Positions 32,709 through 42,653 of a stretch of 64,000 nucleotides of DNA are shown here, piece by piece; positions within the stretch are counted from its first letter, which is position 1; the number at the start of each line of letters is the position of its first letter. Location of the stretch: positions 248,001 through 312,000 of the forward strand of contig BLSF01000028.1 in assembly GCA_012862575.1 (NCBI GenBank), read 5' to 3'. The position numbers were made by a program, and so were the translations under genes. This stretch comes from Parietichytrium sp. I65-24A. Taxonomy: Eukaryota; Sar; Bigyra; Thraustochytrida; Thraustochytriidae. The notes under the pieces were generated by a model that saw nothing but the letters and a program-made list of their open reading frames with translations, was not told the origin of the DNA and searched no databases.

Positions 32709-34076
32709 TTACTTGCCTCTTCTGGGCAGAGTCTTCTGGTCGACGGGGTCGTTGATCTCGTACGCACCAATTTCCTCGAGAAGCTCGTTAAACTCACGGG
32801 ACTGAGCGAAACGCGAGTAAGAGTCGGCTTTCAGCAGATCGAAGATCTCTTGCTTGGCTTCAGAAAACATTGACCAGCTCAAATCGTGCTTTTCCATCTT
32901 GGCGCGGATCTCGTTGCTCACCTTGCTTGAAACATTAATCTCGTATTGGGAGTCTGGAGCAATAAATTTCTCGTAAATTTCCTTGGACTTGGTCTCCAGA
33001 ATATCCTTCTTCTTCGCGATGACACTTTCCGGTAAGACTCCAATTGAGCGCAACACTTTTTTCCTGATGATAGAGCGCTGTACAGCTTCCATCGCGTCTA
33101 CTGCTACCCAAAAATCGATGTTCTCCTTCGCGAACTCCTTAGTGACGTAGTCCGTCAGATATTTGCGCCCCAGAGGGTGATGCAATACATCCTCTAGCAA
33201 AGACTCTGGGCCTGACACTCGGAGCGAGAACTCTGCGACTACGCCCTCTTCTCCGAAGAGAAGGCTGAGGAAGTCGTCCTTACGCAGCTCCAAGATAATT
33301 GCCTCTTCCTTGTCAGAGACCTGGACTGTCGCAGAGTGCGGGCGATCAGAGACAAGGGAGACGTCCCCAAAGTAGTCCATGGGGTTCAGTGTACGGACAA
33401 ACTTGGATTTCACATAGACATTCAGAGATCCCCCGGCGACGATGAAAAAGCGCTTGCTGGATTCGGTGCCTTGCTCCACGATAAGGCTTCCTTTCCTGTA
33501 CACGCGCATGGTGCAGAGCTCGAGAAGAATGTAGCGCTTCTGCTTAGTCATGCTCTTCAAGACGGGGATGTTTTCAATCGTCTTTGTAACCATCTCGCGA
33601 GCGCTGGCCCGGCGCTCAAGGTTCTTTGCAAACTTGGGGACCATCTTGTGAAATTGCTTGAGCTTTGAATGGTGGAGCGAGTAGAGAACAGATGGAACCA
33701 ATGTCGATGTTGTTGTTCCATGTCTGTGATCTTCAACAAAGAACGAAACTTCAGAGAAAACATCCCCAGGAATGAAGCGGCGGAGCTCAACATGGAAGCC
33801 GCGGTCATCCTTTGCGGTTACGGCGATTTCTCCTTCATGAAGGATGTACAATCTGTCTCCTGTCTCCTTCTCCATGGTCACTACCTTATTTTCTGCGAAC
33901 ACCTCGCGCTCGAGCAGCGAGGCCAACTTTTGAAGCTCGTCAAACCCGACATCAGCAAAGATCTCGCACTGCTGCAGGCACTTGATCGCTGCGCTATCTT
34001 CCGGGTTCTCATGCGGAGCTACCTCATTCCCGATCAGAGGTTTGCCACTGGCCTCGGTGGAGTTGACACAGCCCAT
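32709..34076 (-). CDS. N-acylated CNB-CNB-RGS signalling protein (455 aa)
   Basis: ATG 34076 gives MGCVNSTEASGK, a textbook N-myristoylation/palmitoylation start; the longer open frame would destroy it. Two CNB-fold domains lie at about 33-145 and 165-280. The second keeps YFGDVSLVSDRPHSATV, close to the FGELAL...PRAATV phosphate-binding cassette but with His for the Arg. Residues of about 292-435 form an RGS domain (HPLGRKYLTDYVTKEFAKENIDFW, then EIYEKFIAPDSQYEINVS). RGS domains accelerate GTP hydrolysis by G-alpha. Coupling to CNB domains suggests a membrane-bound link between cyclic-nucleotide and G-protein signalling, which is inference. It lies beside, and on the same strand as, the multi-CNB kinase. 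Confidence 0.9.
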   Translation of the reverse strand: MGCVNSTEASGKPLIGNEVAPHENPEDSAAIKCLQQCEIFADVGFDELQKLASLLEREVFAENKVVTMEKETGDRLYILHEGEIAVTAKDDRGFHVELRRFIPGDVFSEVSFFVEDHRHGTTTSTLVPSVLYSLHHSKLKQFHKMVPKFAKNLERRASAREMVTKTIENIPVLKSMTKQKRYILLELCTMRVYRKGSLIVEQGTESSKRFFIVAGGSLNVYVKSKFVRTLNPMDYFGDVSLVSDRPHSATVQVSDKEEAIILELRKDDFLSLLFGEEGVVAEFSLRVSGPESLLEDVLHHPLGRKYLTDYVTKEFAKENIDFWVAVDAMEAVQRSIIRKKVLRSIGVLPESVIAKKKDILETKSKEIYEKFIAPDSQYEINVSSKVSNEIRAKMEKHDLSWSMFSEAKQEIFDLLKADSYSRFAQSREFNELLEEIGAYEINDPVDQKTLPRRGK

Positions 34077-34701
34077 GGTGCCAACAGTGACGACAAGAAT
34101 GTAAACCTCCACTCACACCCCAACCTACGCGCAGACCGCAGTCACACTAGCTTGGAGCCTTCCTCCCGGACTCTTTCTCCACTCTTCAAAAGAAAACGAG
34201 TCCCACGCCGCGATTGCCAAATACCGCAGCGACAGCGACAGCAACAGCGACAGCAATAGCGACGCGAGGGCCGCAAGCACGTGATAAGTTCAAGCGACCG
34301 CGTCCGAGTCTGCCAATCGACCCGTTGAGCAATCTGTCGCAAGCACACCTGTCTCGTCTCCTCCCTTGCTTCCTTCCTCTCCACCCTTGGCCACTTTGCT
34401 CTTTGCTTCCTTCTTTCTACCTTCACCCCAGATCCCACTTTGCCGCTTGCCCGTACTCTTCCTTGGCAATGCCCTACTCACCGTCAGTGAGCGTTCGTTC
34501 AAGGTGTTCAAGGTTTCGTATCAGCTAATGATTAGTCTGAAGCAAAACTTTGTCAGAAGGCCACCGCAGGCTACGGACCCTTTAGTTAACGAACTCCACG
34601 CACTACACTACCACAAAGTGGCGTGGGCGACGAAGGCGATGAGCGACGAGAGTGAGCACTGATCCCTCTGTTCCTCTTTCTTTCTGAAAGCATTCAACAC
34701 A

Positions 34702-34792
34702 GTCAATCAATCAATCAATCAATAAGTAAAATCACATCGATCAACCCAGGGAGAGCAAGAGTAGAGAGCAGAGAGAGAGAGAGAGAGAGAGA
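34702..34792. repeat. (TCAA)n and (GA)n microsatellites
   Basis: Runs of TCAA (34702-34724) and GA (34770-34792) in the spacer. Confidence 0.85.
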
Positions 34793-35549
34793 TGGGCTAC
34801 AGCATCCTACGGCGTGGTCTGTCTGGCGGCTCGACGCTGGACGTGTGCGCACTACAGTTCTCGGTACGGGTAGAGCAGCTTGCTCCGAATTGCTCCTCGT
34901 AGGTTAGCGTGGGTCGAGCTAGAGCGTGCACGGACGGAACTTAAGTCTACAGATAACTTAGGAAGTCACTTGTGCAACTGCCATGGGTATACAAAACAGC
35001 CAACTGTAAGTGTCGACCAGGGCAAACAGGGCAAAGCGGGTCAACAAGGCAAACCTGGGTAAGTTTATCTATCTATCAATCAAGAGACTGCCGAGAAGCA
35101 GAGGTAGCGAGCTCCACCTAAATGCAACCTACCCGACGAGGGATGGACGGAAGGAAGAAGGACCGAAGGTCGATTGCTTGTGAAAATTGTGAAAGCTCAA
35201 TCGGGACGGGAGTCAGGGCCGTGTGGCAGGTTTGCAAATCATGTCAATACAGATCAATACAGACATTGAGCCACTCCATTCAGCCGCGCGAGCGTCGTTT
35301 GTTCTTCCATTCTTTCCGTCCTTCCTTCCTTCCTCGTGCGCAGCTCTGTCTGGCGCGCTTCGTTGCGTCCGCAATGTCTGAGGCTCCGTGCCGCAATCGA
35401 ATGAGCGCAAAGTCGAGTTTGGATAAGAGTCGGCCTAACCCACCTGCTCTCAATCGCACCTGGCTGCTGCGCCTATGGCTGCACATAGCGCACGTAGCTG
35501 CTCGAGCTCCGTGGCTTACGCGAAAGTGGGATCGTTCGAAGCGATTGAT

Positions 35550-35572
35550 TGTGACATTGTGACAATGTCACA
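35550..35572. repeat. Perfect 23-bp palindrome in a TTGTCAC-repeat cluster
   Basis: The 11-bp arms TGTGACATTGT and ACAATGTCACA flank a single G. Further TTGTCAC units continue to about 35612. Confidence 0.9.
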
Positions 35573-37195
35573 TTGCCACCTTGTCACATCTTGTCACCTT
35601 GTCACATCGCTATTCACTTCGTCAAGCACGGTCTTGCCTGTAAATTCGGCGAGGGACTCGTGTTTTCGAGATTCTTGGCGTACCACTACTGGTACGAATT
35701 TTAGAACTTTTCTGGAGCCAAAATGAAATGAACGCGCGAAATGAACGCGCGATGAGCGAATGTCAAAGTGCTCGGCAGCTCGAAACTTCATAAAAATTTT
35801 AGAACAAAACGCTATGCCAATTATGGGCAAGGACCACAGCACAGTAGTTAAGATTAGCTGCAGGGATGGCATGCAAGCAACGCAAGCAAACTCCTCGTGC
35901 GTTGTCGAGACTGTTGGTTCAAGTTTGGTTTCAACTGACTGCGGCAGCGAGGCATTGAATCAACACATGCGCCACGAGTACAATGCGATATGGCAGCGGT
36001 GGCGTTGTTTTGGCCATGACGCAGGGAGTGCCGTTGCCATTCTTTGCTACACCTAGTACCTTCTGTCCCGAGCTCTTGGGCTGGAGGAAGCTCAGGCGTC
36101 CCTTCTCCAAGACGATTCCGGTTCGAGGAGTCTACCATTTACTGATATTTACTGGTGCGCACGTTGCTGTTTGCGGCAGCATTTTCTATCGCCGAGCTAT
36201 TACCTTCTCGAGGATTAGCATTTTGTGGTCCGTTCGACACACCTCACACCCTTTGCAACCCAAGGGGTTGGTCGGGAGACTGAGTACTCGGTATACTCAG
36301 TCAGGACCAGTACCGCTCGTCTTGCCCTTGGCAGACTTTAACAGGCGTGGTCAACTAGGTCAACTCCAGCCTTGAAAAATCACATCTTACAGTCAGCAAT
36401 GTGGTTTCTCAACGGATGCACCTGGTTTGCGCACAGAGAGGTTGTTAATTTCAATGTTCATTGAATATAAGTCAATCAAACATTCAGGCATCCGAATTCA
36501 GATTGCGGTTGCGTTGCATTCATGCAACTCCTTCACTCTCATCTCCAAAGGTGTTCCCATGCCAGGACCGCGCAGCTTCTGTCCTGAAAGGAGCACTAAA
36601 CGCTCGAAAAAAGCGCGACTTCTCACCATCTCACACATTTCCAACGAGGTGGGCCACATTCCTGGCCATTCTACTTTCTCCTTCTTCCCTTTCATCCTTC
36701 CTTCTTTGCTTGCGCTGAGTACTGACAGTGAGTACTAAGTACTAGTACACGTGTACACTACCACCGGACCAGGCCCCCCTTCTTCCTCCTTCTTTCCTAT
36801 CTAGTTCCTATGATAATTGTCTCTACTAGATCATAGCGCATTTGCTAGTTTTCGTAGTGCACACCTCCGGTGTTTGGCGAGTCGGGTTCTGCACGACGGG
36901 TTCTCGGTTGGAACCCAAGTTCGAGGCAAGTTTTTCGTCGCTAGGCTCTTCCTACCCGACGCCATACACCGGGCTTGAGAGACGTTGTGTACAAATCATC
37001 GCAGTATGTACATAGGTAATATCTTAACAAGGCAAAATGTTCAGCACCTAAGGAATTCCAACTACGGAGTCCTAATCTTTACAGCATCTGTATCTGTAAG
37101 AAAGTGTCCGCGGACCCACACAAAAGCTCAATACTTGCCACTCTCTCTCACCGGGTTCACCGAGTGTACAAAAGTTCGGTGCTTAGTTAGCAGAC

Positions 37196-37723
37196 ATGGG
37201 GTGCTGCAACAGCTGCTTACAAAACAACGATGCGCGTACCCTAAACGCGGAAGGTTTTCAAGATGGCGGGCACCGTCTGGGTGGCGCGACGCAACAGGCA
37301 AACTCTGTCGAAGAGCGCAGGCGGATACAGGCGCAAGCCGCCCAGCAGCGGCAGCAGAAAACTGCAAAGCCTTCGAATGCCAAGCCGAGCCAGCAGCAGC
37401 AAAGATCATCAGGGGTCAGTGGAAGTGGTGGAAGTGGAAGAAGTGGAAGTGGAAATGGAAATGGGGTTGGCGATGATTTGCGCGAAAAGACCGCGGCAGC
37501 GGCAGCTGCAAGGCAGAATGCGGCCCAGGGAATATCGTCCGAGGGCGTAGACGCCATGCGCGAGCGGCGGATCAAGGATGAGCTCATTGGGAAGATTACG
37601 CATTATTACAATTCGTGCGGCCAGGACGCACCGTTCGGGCTTGCGTCATGCTCGGTTGATGCCCTGAAGCGCCAACTTGAGTACGCCAAGACTTTGAAAA
37701 ACTCTGCGGTCCAACACCAGTAG
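37196..37723 (+). CDS. SVIP-like N-acylated protein with two VCP/p97-interacting-motif matches (175 aa)
   Basis: A single exon starting MGCCNSCLQNN, a myristoylation/palmitoylation signal like that of the small VCP-interacting protein SVIP. Two segments fit the VIM consensus R-x5-AA-x2-R: RRIQAQAAQQR (about 43-53) and REKTAAAAAAR (about 96-106). VIM helices bind the N-domain of the AAA ATPase p97/VCP. The linker is Gln/Ser/Gly-rich. The C-terminal 45 residues (DELIGKITHYYNSC... LKRQLEYAKTLK) are helical and unassigned. A membrane-tethered p97 regulator in ER-associated degradation or trafficking is the likely role. The second match is Ala-rich and could be fortuitous. Confidence 0.65.
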   Translation: MGCCNSCLQNNDARTLNAEGFQDGGHRLGGATQQANSVEERRRIQAQAAQQRQQKTAKPSNAKPSQQQQRSSGVSGSGGSGRSGSGNGNGVGDDLREKTAAAAAARQNAAQGISSEGVDAMRERRIKDELIGKITHYYNSCGQDAPFGLASCSVDALKRQLEYAKTLKNSAVQHQ

Positions 37724-37956
37724 AATCGGGATTTTGCATCACTTGGTTCCAATGTACCATAAATATTGACCAAACAGTAAATTACACCTCGTTATTTCCA
37801 TCTTCATCTGGCCAGATCGTTTTGGGGGGATTGAGGATCGCGAGAGAAAGCCGATCAGTCTTAAATGGACTTTTCCACAAAAATATTCTTTTACTCTGGA
37901 TCTAAAGAAAAAAAAGAAGAAAAAAAAAGGAAAGAAACAAGAAAAGAAATTACAAT

Positions 37957-39336
37957 CTAGTTAGACCAAACATGAATTAAGCCGCTCTTATTTCCTGTAA
38001 GAATCTCGCCAGTCTCCTCCGTATAGTAAAGCGCAGTCACATCCGCAAGCCCTTTTTCAAAAGCCGCCCTGTTCTCAGCGTCTTCCTCCGGAACCGAAAT
38101 TTTGGCCAAGCATTTCCCCGTCAATATATCGGAGACATTGATCGAACCAGCATCGTCCAGATGGTCCCCCAAGCTGGACTTGCTCCGACAGTATGATATG
38201 ATCAAATCTTGCCGACTGGTGATGTAAATGTTGTTTGTGTTGCAGTCCGGGTGCCATAAGACATGGTCTTCAAAATGAGTCACAAGTTCCCCGCGAAAGT
38301 TCCACACCGCGACCTGATGATCGCGAAACGTGAGAAAGAGCTGGTTCTCGTACAGGAAGATGAAGGCAGTCGGGGTCATAAACTCAGTGCTTGGCACTTC
38401 GTTCCACTTTGAGGTTCGAACGTCGATGATTTGTAAATTGCCGTTCTCCTGTTTCACCAAAAGCTTCTCGTTAAACTGCTCGATAAAGTCGATCTTCTTC
38501 TCGCTGATCAGGGGATGCTCAAAAGCTTGAAGCTCTTCACCTGTTTCGATAGCAAGAATCTTGAGCGGCACAGAGTCTCCAGAAGCAGAGCGATTGTAAA
38601 TCAAGAGCATGATCCCCGGACTAATCTTGATTTCCTGGATGCCCTTGTCTTCAATGCTGTACAGAAGTGTGTAGTTGACAAGATCCCATACTTTGTACAC
38701 TTTGTCTTTTGCCGAGTACGTGAGTACCTTGCCGTTCACATCGTCAAACTCCACAAATCCGGGCCATCGCAGCGATTCCGATTGAAAGAGTGCAACGCCA
38801 TCTTCAGGCTGACCGCGTCGGATGTACTCGATCGGGGTGGATCGGCACTTGAGCGAGCTGTAGTTATCCTCTCTATACACCGATACTGTGATGAGGGACT
38901 CGTTGGACTTGTTGTAAAAGAGGCTGCGGATTACCTCGTCCGGGGCAATGTTCAGAAAGCAAATTCGGCGCTTGGTCTTGCGGCTGAAAGCTGTGCAGAT
39001 ACCGGTCTGCGTCAAGCCAAAAATGATCTCCTTGGCCGCCACGAGCTCCACCACCTTGGATCTCTTGCGCAGAAAGCAGAGCTTCACATCTGCGGTTTCT
39101 GGCTCGTGCGCATCCAGCACAAATTTGGGGCTGAAGGACTTGAACCTGTCTTCAGACTGGTGTGCGTTGAACACAATGTGTCCCATCGCGCTCGACTCTC
39201 GAAACTGCAGCTTCTTCACCAGACCATTCGCTTGCCGCAGACGAGTCGCTTTCACGCACTCTACCCTGCGTCTCTTCCGGTGATCCGCGCCCGCCGCCAC
39301 GCAGCTCAGCCAAGACGCCCGTCCCTCATCTTCCAT
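37957..39336 (-). CDS. Conserved WD40-like beta-propeller protein (459 aa)
   Basis: A single exon of 459 residues. From residue 40 on it closely resembles a strongly conserved, little-studied plant/protist transducin-like family, recognisable from CRSTPIEYIRRGQP, KVLTYSAKDKVYKVWDL, QEIKISPGIMLLIY, FIEQFNEKLLVKQEN, NQLFLTFRD and HPDCNTNNIYITS. Degenerate WD repeats make one propeller, with the last repeat (ALYYTEETGEILTGNKSGLIHVW) most WD40-like. A basic stretch (HRKRRRVE) near residue 20 could be a nuclear signal. The high conservation implies a core cellular role, but none is established to my knowledge. Confidence 0.85.
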   Translation of the reverse strand: MEDEGRASWLSCVAAGADHRKRRRVECVKATRLRQANGLVKKLQFRESSAMGHIVFNAHQSEDRFKSFSPKFVLDAHEPETADVKLCFLRKRSKVVELVAAKEIIFGLTQTGICTAFSRKTKRRICFLNIAPDEVIRSLFYNKSNESLITVSVYREDNYSSLKCRSTPIEYIRRGQPEDGVALFQSESLRWPGFVEFDDVNGKVLTYSAKDKVYKVWDLVNYTLLYSIEDKGIQEIKISPGIMLLIYNRSASGDSVPLKILAIETGEELQAFEHPLISEKKIDFIEQFNEKLLVKQENGNLQIIDVRTSKWNEVPSTEFMTPTAFIFLYENQLFLTFRDHQVAVWNFRGELVTHFEDHVLWHPDCNTNNIYITSRQDLIISYCRSKSSLGDHLDDAGSINVSDILTGKCLAKISVPEEDAENRAAFEKGLADVTALYYTEETGEILTGNKSGLIHVWSN

Positions 39337-41033
39337 TCTCGCTCGCCACTTTCGCCTCCGTTGGCGCCTTCTCTATCCACAGACAAGCTTCGAAACCGCG
39401 TACCGCACGTACCGCACGTACCGCACGTTCCGCGTGCCCAAAGTGCCTTGCAAGGACTATTTTCAACGTCTTTGACTCCGGTGACCAAACGTTTTCACCA
39501 CTTTTCACGGTCCGCAACAACTACCAACGGCAAGTCTTCCACCGCCCACCCGCTGCAACTTATCGTCCCACTCGGCACTCGACTATTGACACTCCACACT
39601 CCACACTCGCCACTCCAGTGTGGGACGCTCAACCGCGCTGTCCTCAGTGAAACGTCTATGTAAACCTTACTTGCGCGCCCTCGCGTCCGGGGACACCTTC
39701 GACTCACACAGTCTCCTCACACAGTCACCTTTTCCTCTCACAGAACAGAAAAATCGCCGGTTGCTACACTGGCGGTCCTAGCATTGGTTAGCAGTGATGG
39801 GTAGGAGGCGATAGCATCGATATAGGCCGTTAAGTGTGTGAGGCTTTTTTCCCTTCATTGTAGAATAGGTGAACAACTATTTCTGCCTATGTTCATGAAC
39901 ATTGAATTATTGAATCGTTAAATCATTCATTCATTCATTGAATCATTGAATCATTGAAGCATTGAATCATCGAATCGTTGAAAATAATTGAATCGTTGAG
40001 AATCATTGAATCGTTGAATCATTGAATTATTGAATCGTTGAATCATTGAATGAACGAACCCTTTGCTCGAGTATTTGAGCAAAACAAGCATTGAACGTTC
40101 ATCGTTTTCCCTGTCACCCTCATTTTCGCCGTCGATTGCGAAATTTGTTCAAGTACATCCGTCGTGGAGGCTTATTATTGTGCCGAGCGCGGCCGGTTTC
40201 CGTCGGATGTGTTCATGTTCGCATGTTCGCATGTTCTCATGTTGGCAGAAGTTGGGGCGAAGAACAGATATGGTGCGAATGTGATGCGAATGTGATGCGA
40301 TTATGTGCGAATTGGAGCAGGAGCGGAGAGAACTAATGGCACTTGCTCATCAGAACACTCGCATGCTTCATTGTTGCACCGGCAAGAATGCGGGCGTCGA
40401 GGCAGACGGCCACGATGATTGCGCGGAGGCATTGCGAGAGCTCTGGAACGGACAAAGTTTCCTTCGAAAGACAGTCGTTTTGCAAGCTGGCCACATTAAC
40501 TTTATGACACGAAGCCCTCATCAATTCGGGATCCATCGAGATCCGCCACCCGCCCAAGTAATCAACTGCGTCCAGAACACTTTCATCTATTTGCAACTGA
40601 AAACCACGCCAGAACCCAAAAGCTACTCAAGTACTACCGACTGGAACTCATGAATGGTATGGAAAAGGAACTCCCAAAGAAGCTGTGTGCTAGCTACTCT
40701 TCCGAATTTTGATTACCTGTGTATTAAGCACAACGCTAGCAGTACATTTGCTTTTTTTCTTTCAAGGTTGGTTTCCAAGGGAGACGCCGAGTCCTCGAGG
40801 ACCCTTCGCGGTGTACACTGTCAAGCTGATACAAGTACCGAGTGCTGACTGAGTGTGAGCGTCGAAGATCTTCGAGTTACCGAGTTTAGAGATTGGAGGT
40901 GAGGCGCTTGGAACTGGTGCAGGGTTGTGTTGTTAAGAAGGGCAGACTGGTGGAGAGAAGTCTGGAGTTGGGAAACATCGTGTGGCTCGAGAATCACGGG
41001 AGGTAGTGAAGGGGACGACTGCATTGGTGAAGA
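39337..41033. other. Divergent spacer WD40-like / taxilin
   Basis: Contains a CCGCACGTA x3 repeat (about 39405-39430) and a degenerate ATTGAATC repeat array (39900-40052). Frames at 40303-40653 were read and not supported. Confidence 0.5.
39900..40052. repeat. Degenerate ATTGAATC tandem array
   Basis: About 18 units of ATTGAATC/CATTGAAT/ATCGTTGA variants over 150 bp. A similar ATTGATTC array lies at 57897-58023. Confidence 0.85.
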
Positions 41034-42083
41034 ATGGACTCGAAAGAGAGAAAGGCGCCGCTGACCAAAGCCCAGGCTCAGCTTGTGCGAAGTTTGATGG
41101 AAGACTCCAAAGGCATATCGGTGGAAGAAAAGTGCCGCTCGTTACGAGACAAGCTCACGGAGACATTCCAGCTACTGAATGGAGCCAATGTGAACACGAG
41201 CAATGCTTTGCAACGTGTCGAGACCCTTAAAAAGGACTTGGAAACTACCAACAAGCTGAAAGGGACACTTGAAAATTTGTGCCGGGAGCTCAAGCAGCAA
41301 AATAAAGCGGTCTTGGCTGCAAGTGAAAAGAGCGCACAGGCCGCTGAGGACCAGCGGCGCTCAACAATGGACAAATTTCAAACAGCAATCGTAAGTTGAA
41401 TGAATGTATTTGCTAGGAATTGCTCTCGAGCGGCGACTGATACAGAGTGGAATACTGCGCAGGATGAGGTAAATCAAAAAATTGAAGCGCAAAGCGCAAT
41501 GGAGAAGACAGCTCTCGAGTTGCAAGAACGGCTCACCGCAATGAGCGAACGAATTAGAATTTCGGATGAGCACCACAGCAAACAGCTAGAGGCGAAGGAG
41601 ATCGAACTAAAGTTAGTCGAAGCGAAGGCGAATCAGAAGATCGAGCTTTTAATGCAGCAAGTGAAAGAAGGTCAGCTGCGGAAGCAACTTGAAGAAAAGC
41701 TGGTACAGGAGAACAAGCAACTGCGCGACACCATCGGATCGTACAAGGAGCAGTTTGAGAGCATTCAGGCCACCATGTCCAAATCCGAAAAGCTGTACGA
41801 GACATTTCGCCAGGAGATTGACAATATCGCAAAGCGCAAGACTGCTGTTGAAAATGAAAACAAGCAACTTGTGGACAAGTTCGCCAAACTCAACCTCAAG
41901 TACAAGGACGAGACAAAGCAGCAAACCGATACGATCGCGAAACAGAGCCTGCAACTGGACAGATTGAAATCCTTGTGTCGTGACCTGAAAACAAAACTCG
42001 ATCTTGCCGACAAGTCAGACAAGTGCCCAAGTCCTGGAGAAGAAGGGAAGCTTGAAGACGACAGTGCCGATTCTACGAATTAG
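41034..42083 (+). CDS. Taxilin-family coiled-coil protein (325 aa)
   Basis: Two exons (41034-41390 and 41463-42083) joined across a 72-nt intron (GTAAGT...GCGCAG, phase 0). Most of the chain is coiled coil. Taxilin hallmarks are present: LENLCRELKQQNK (about 82-94), a long middle coiled coil, the segment with YKEQFESIQATMSKSEKLYETFRQEI (quoted in part: SEKLYETFRQEI), and LKSLCRDLKTKL near the end. Taxilins bind syntaxins not engaged in SNARE complexes and act in vesicle traffic. The acidic C-terminus (GKLEDDSADSTN) is unstructured. The intron is decisive, because reading through it gives an early stop. Confidence 0.88.
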
Positions 42084-42188
42084 TCTCTCTGCCGGAATTT
42101 GCCCCTCCGTCAAAACCACAAGGCGAGAATTGATGAAGGAAAAAAGAGAAAAGAGTTGTCGGGGTGTGTATCAAAAGTTGTGTAGGCA

Positions 42189-42653
42189 CTAGTGCACAAT
42201 AGGTTTCAACGGCGAGCCACGCCTCGAATCAAGATCTAAATTAGCGTCTGCTTCGTCGTCAAGCTCTCCTATGATTGCCAAATTGTCACCACGAATGAGA
42301 AACAACCCAAGCGGCTCGACCTTGCAGCCAGAGTCTGGAGAAAAGACCCGCTCTTCGCAATCTTCCAATACGCAATTTGTTGTCTGGTCAAGCCCCTTTA
42401 GCAGCCCCTGTTTCATATCATTGACACCGGAGTCAGGAATTTCTTAGTATATCACCAAAGGTCAGGAACCGCTCAGACAATCGACGAATTTATTCAACTT
42501 ACCACGTAATTTTTACCGTCATTTGTTATCACGCTCACTCTTTCTGTGCATCGCATCGCGCAGGCATTAGGACAATTTACATATTCTTACAAGCGCACCT
42601 TGTCCAGGAGAAATAGACTTACTGCTTAGCAATTCCTTCAATGTGCTCGCCAT
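42189..42653 (-). CDS. LSM8: LSm8, U6 snRNA-associated Sm-like protein (96 aa)
   Basis: Three exons (42623-42653, 42503-42543, 42408-down: 42189-42407) with introns of 79 and 95 nt, GTAAGT donors and CAG acceptors. The first two exons are only 31 and 41 nt. The spliced protein is 96 residues, the family length. It has the Sm1 motif (VSVITNDGKNYVGLLKGLDQ) and Sm2 motif (LFLIRGDNLAIIGELDDE), where IRGDN is the LSm RNA-binding loop, and ends SPLKPIVH, matching LSm8. LSm8 replaces LSm1 in the nuclear LSm2-8 ring that binds the U6 snRNA 3' end. It is convergent with taxilin. Confidence 0.95.

Larger units (their letters stand above)
34077..37195. other. Long divergent spacer (3.1 kb) CNB-RGS / SVIP-like
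   Basis: Contains (TCAA)n at 34702-34724, (GA)n at 34770-34792, a perfect 23-bp palindrome (35550-35572), a 13-bp direct repeat near 35724-35752, and two copies of the recurring AGTACT-type dyad (36278-36302, 36717-36736). No coding gene or tRNA is recognised. Confidence 0.5.

Noticed and set aside
36880-36990. Possible tRNA (GGTTC-like words and a GGGTTC/GAACCC stem)
   Set aside because: No cloverleaf with a proper anticodon arm and acceptor stem could be built on either strand.
38515-39663. 382-codon plus-strand frame opposite the WD40-like gene
   Set aside because: The minus-strand product belongs to a recognisable conserved family; the plus-strand product is unlike any protein.
40303-40653. 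116-codon frame upstream of taxilin
   Set aside because: The track start is not an ATG in good context and the product resembles nothing known.
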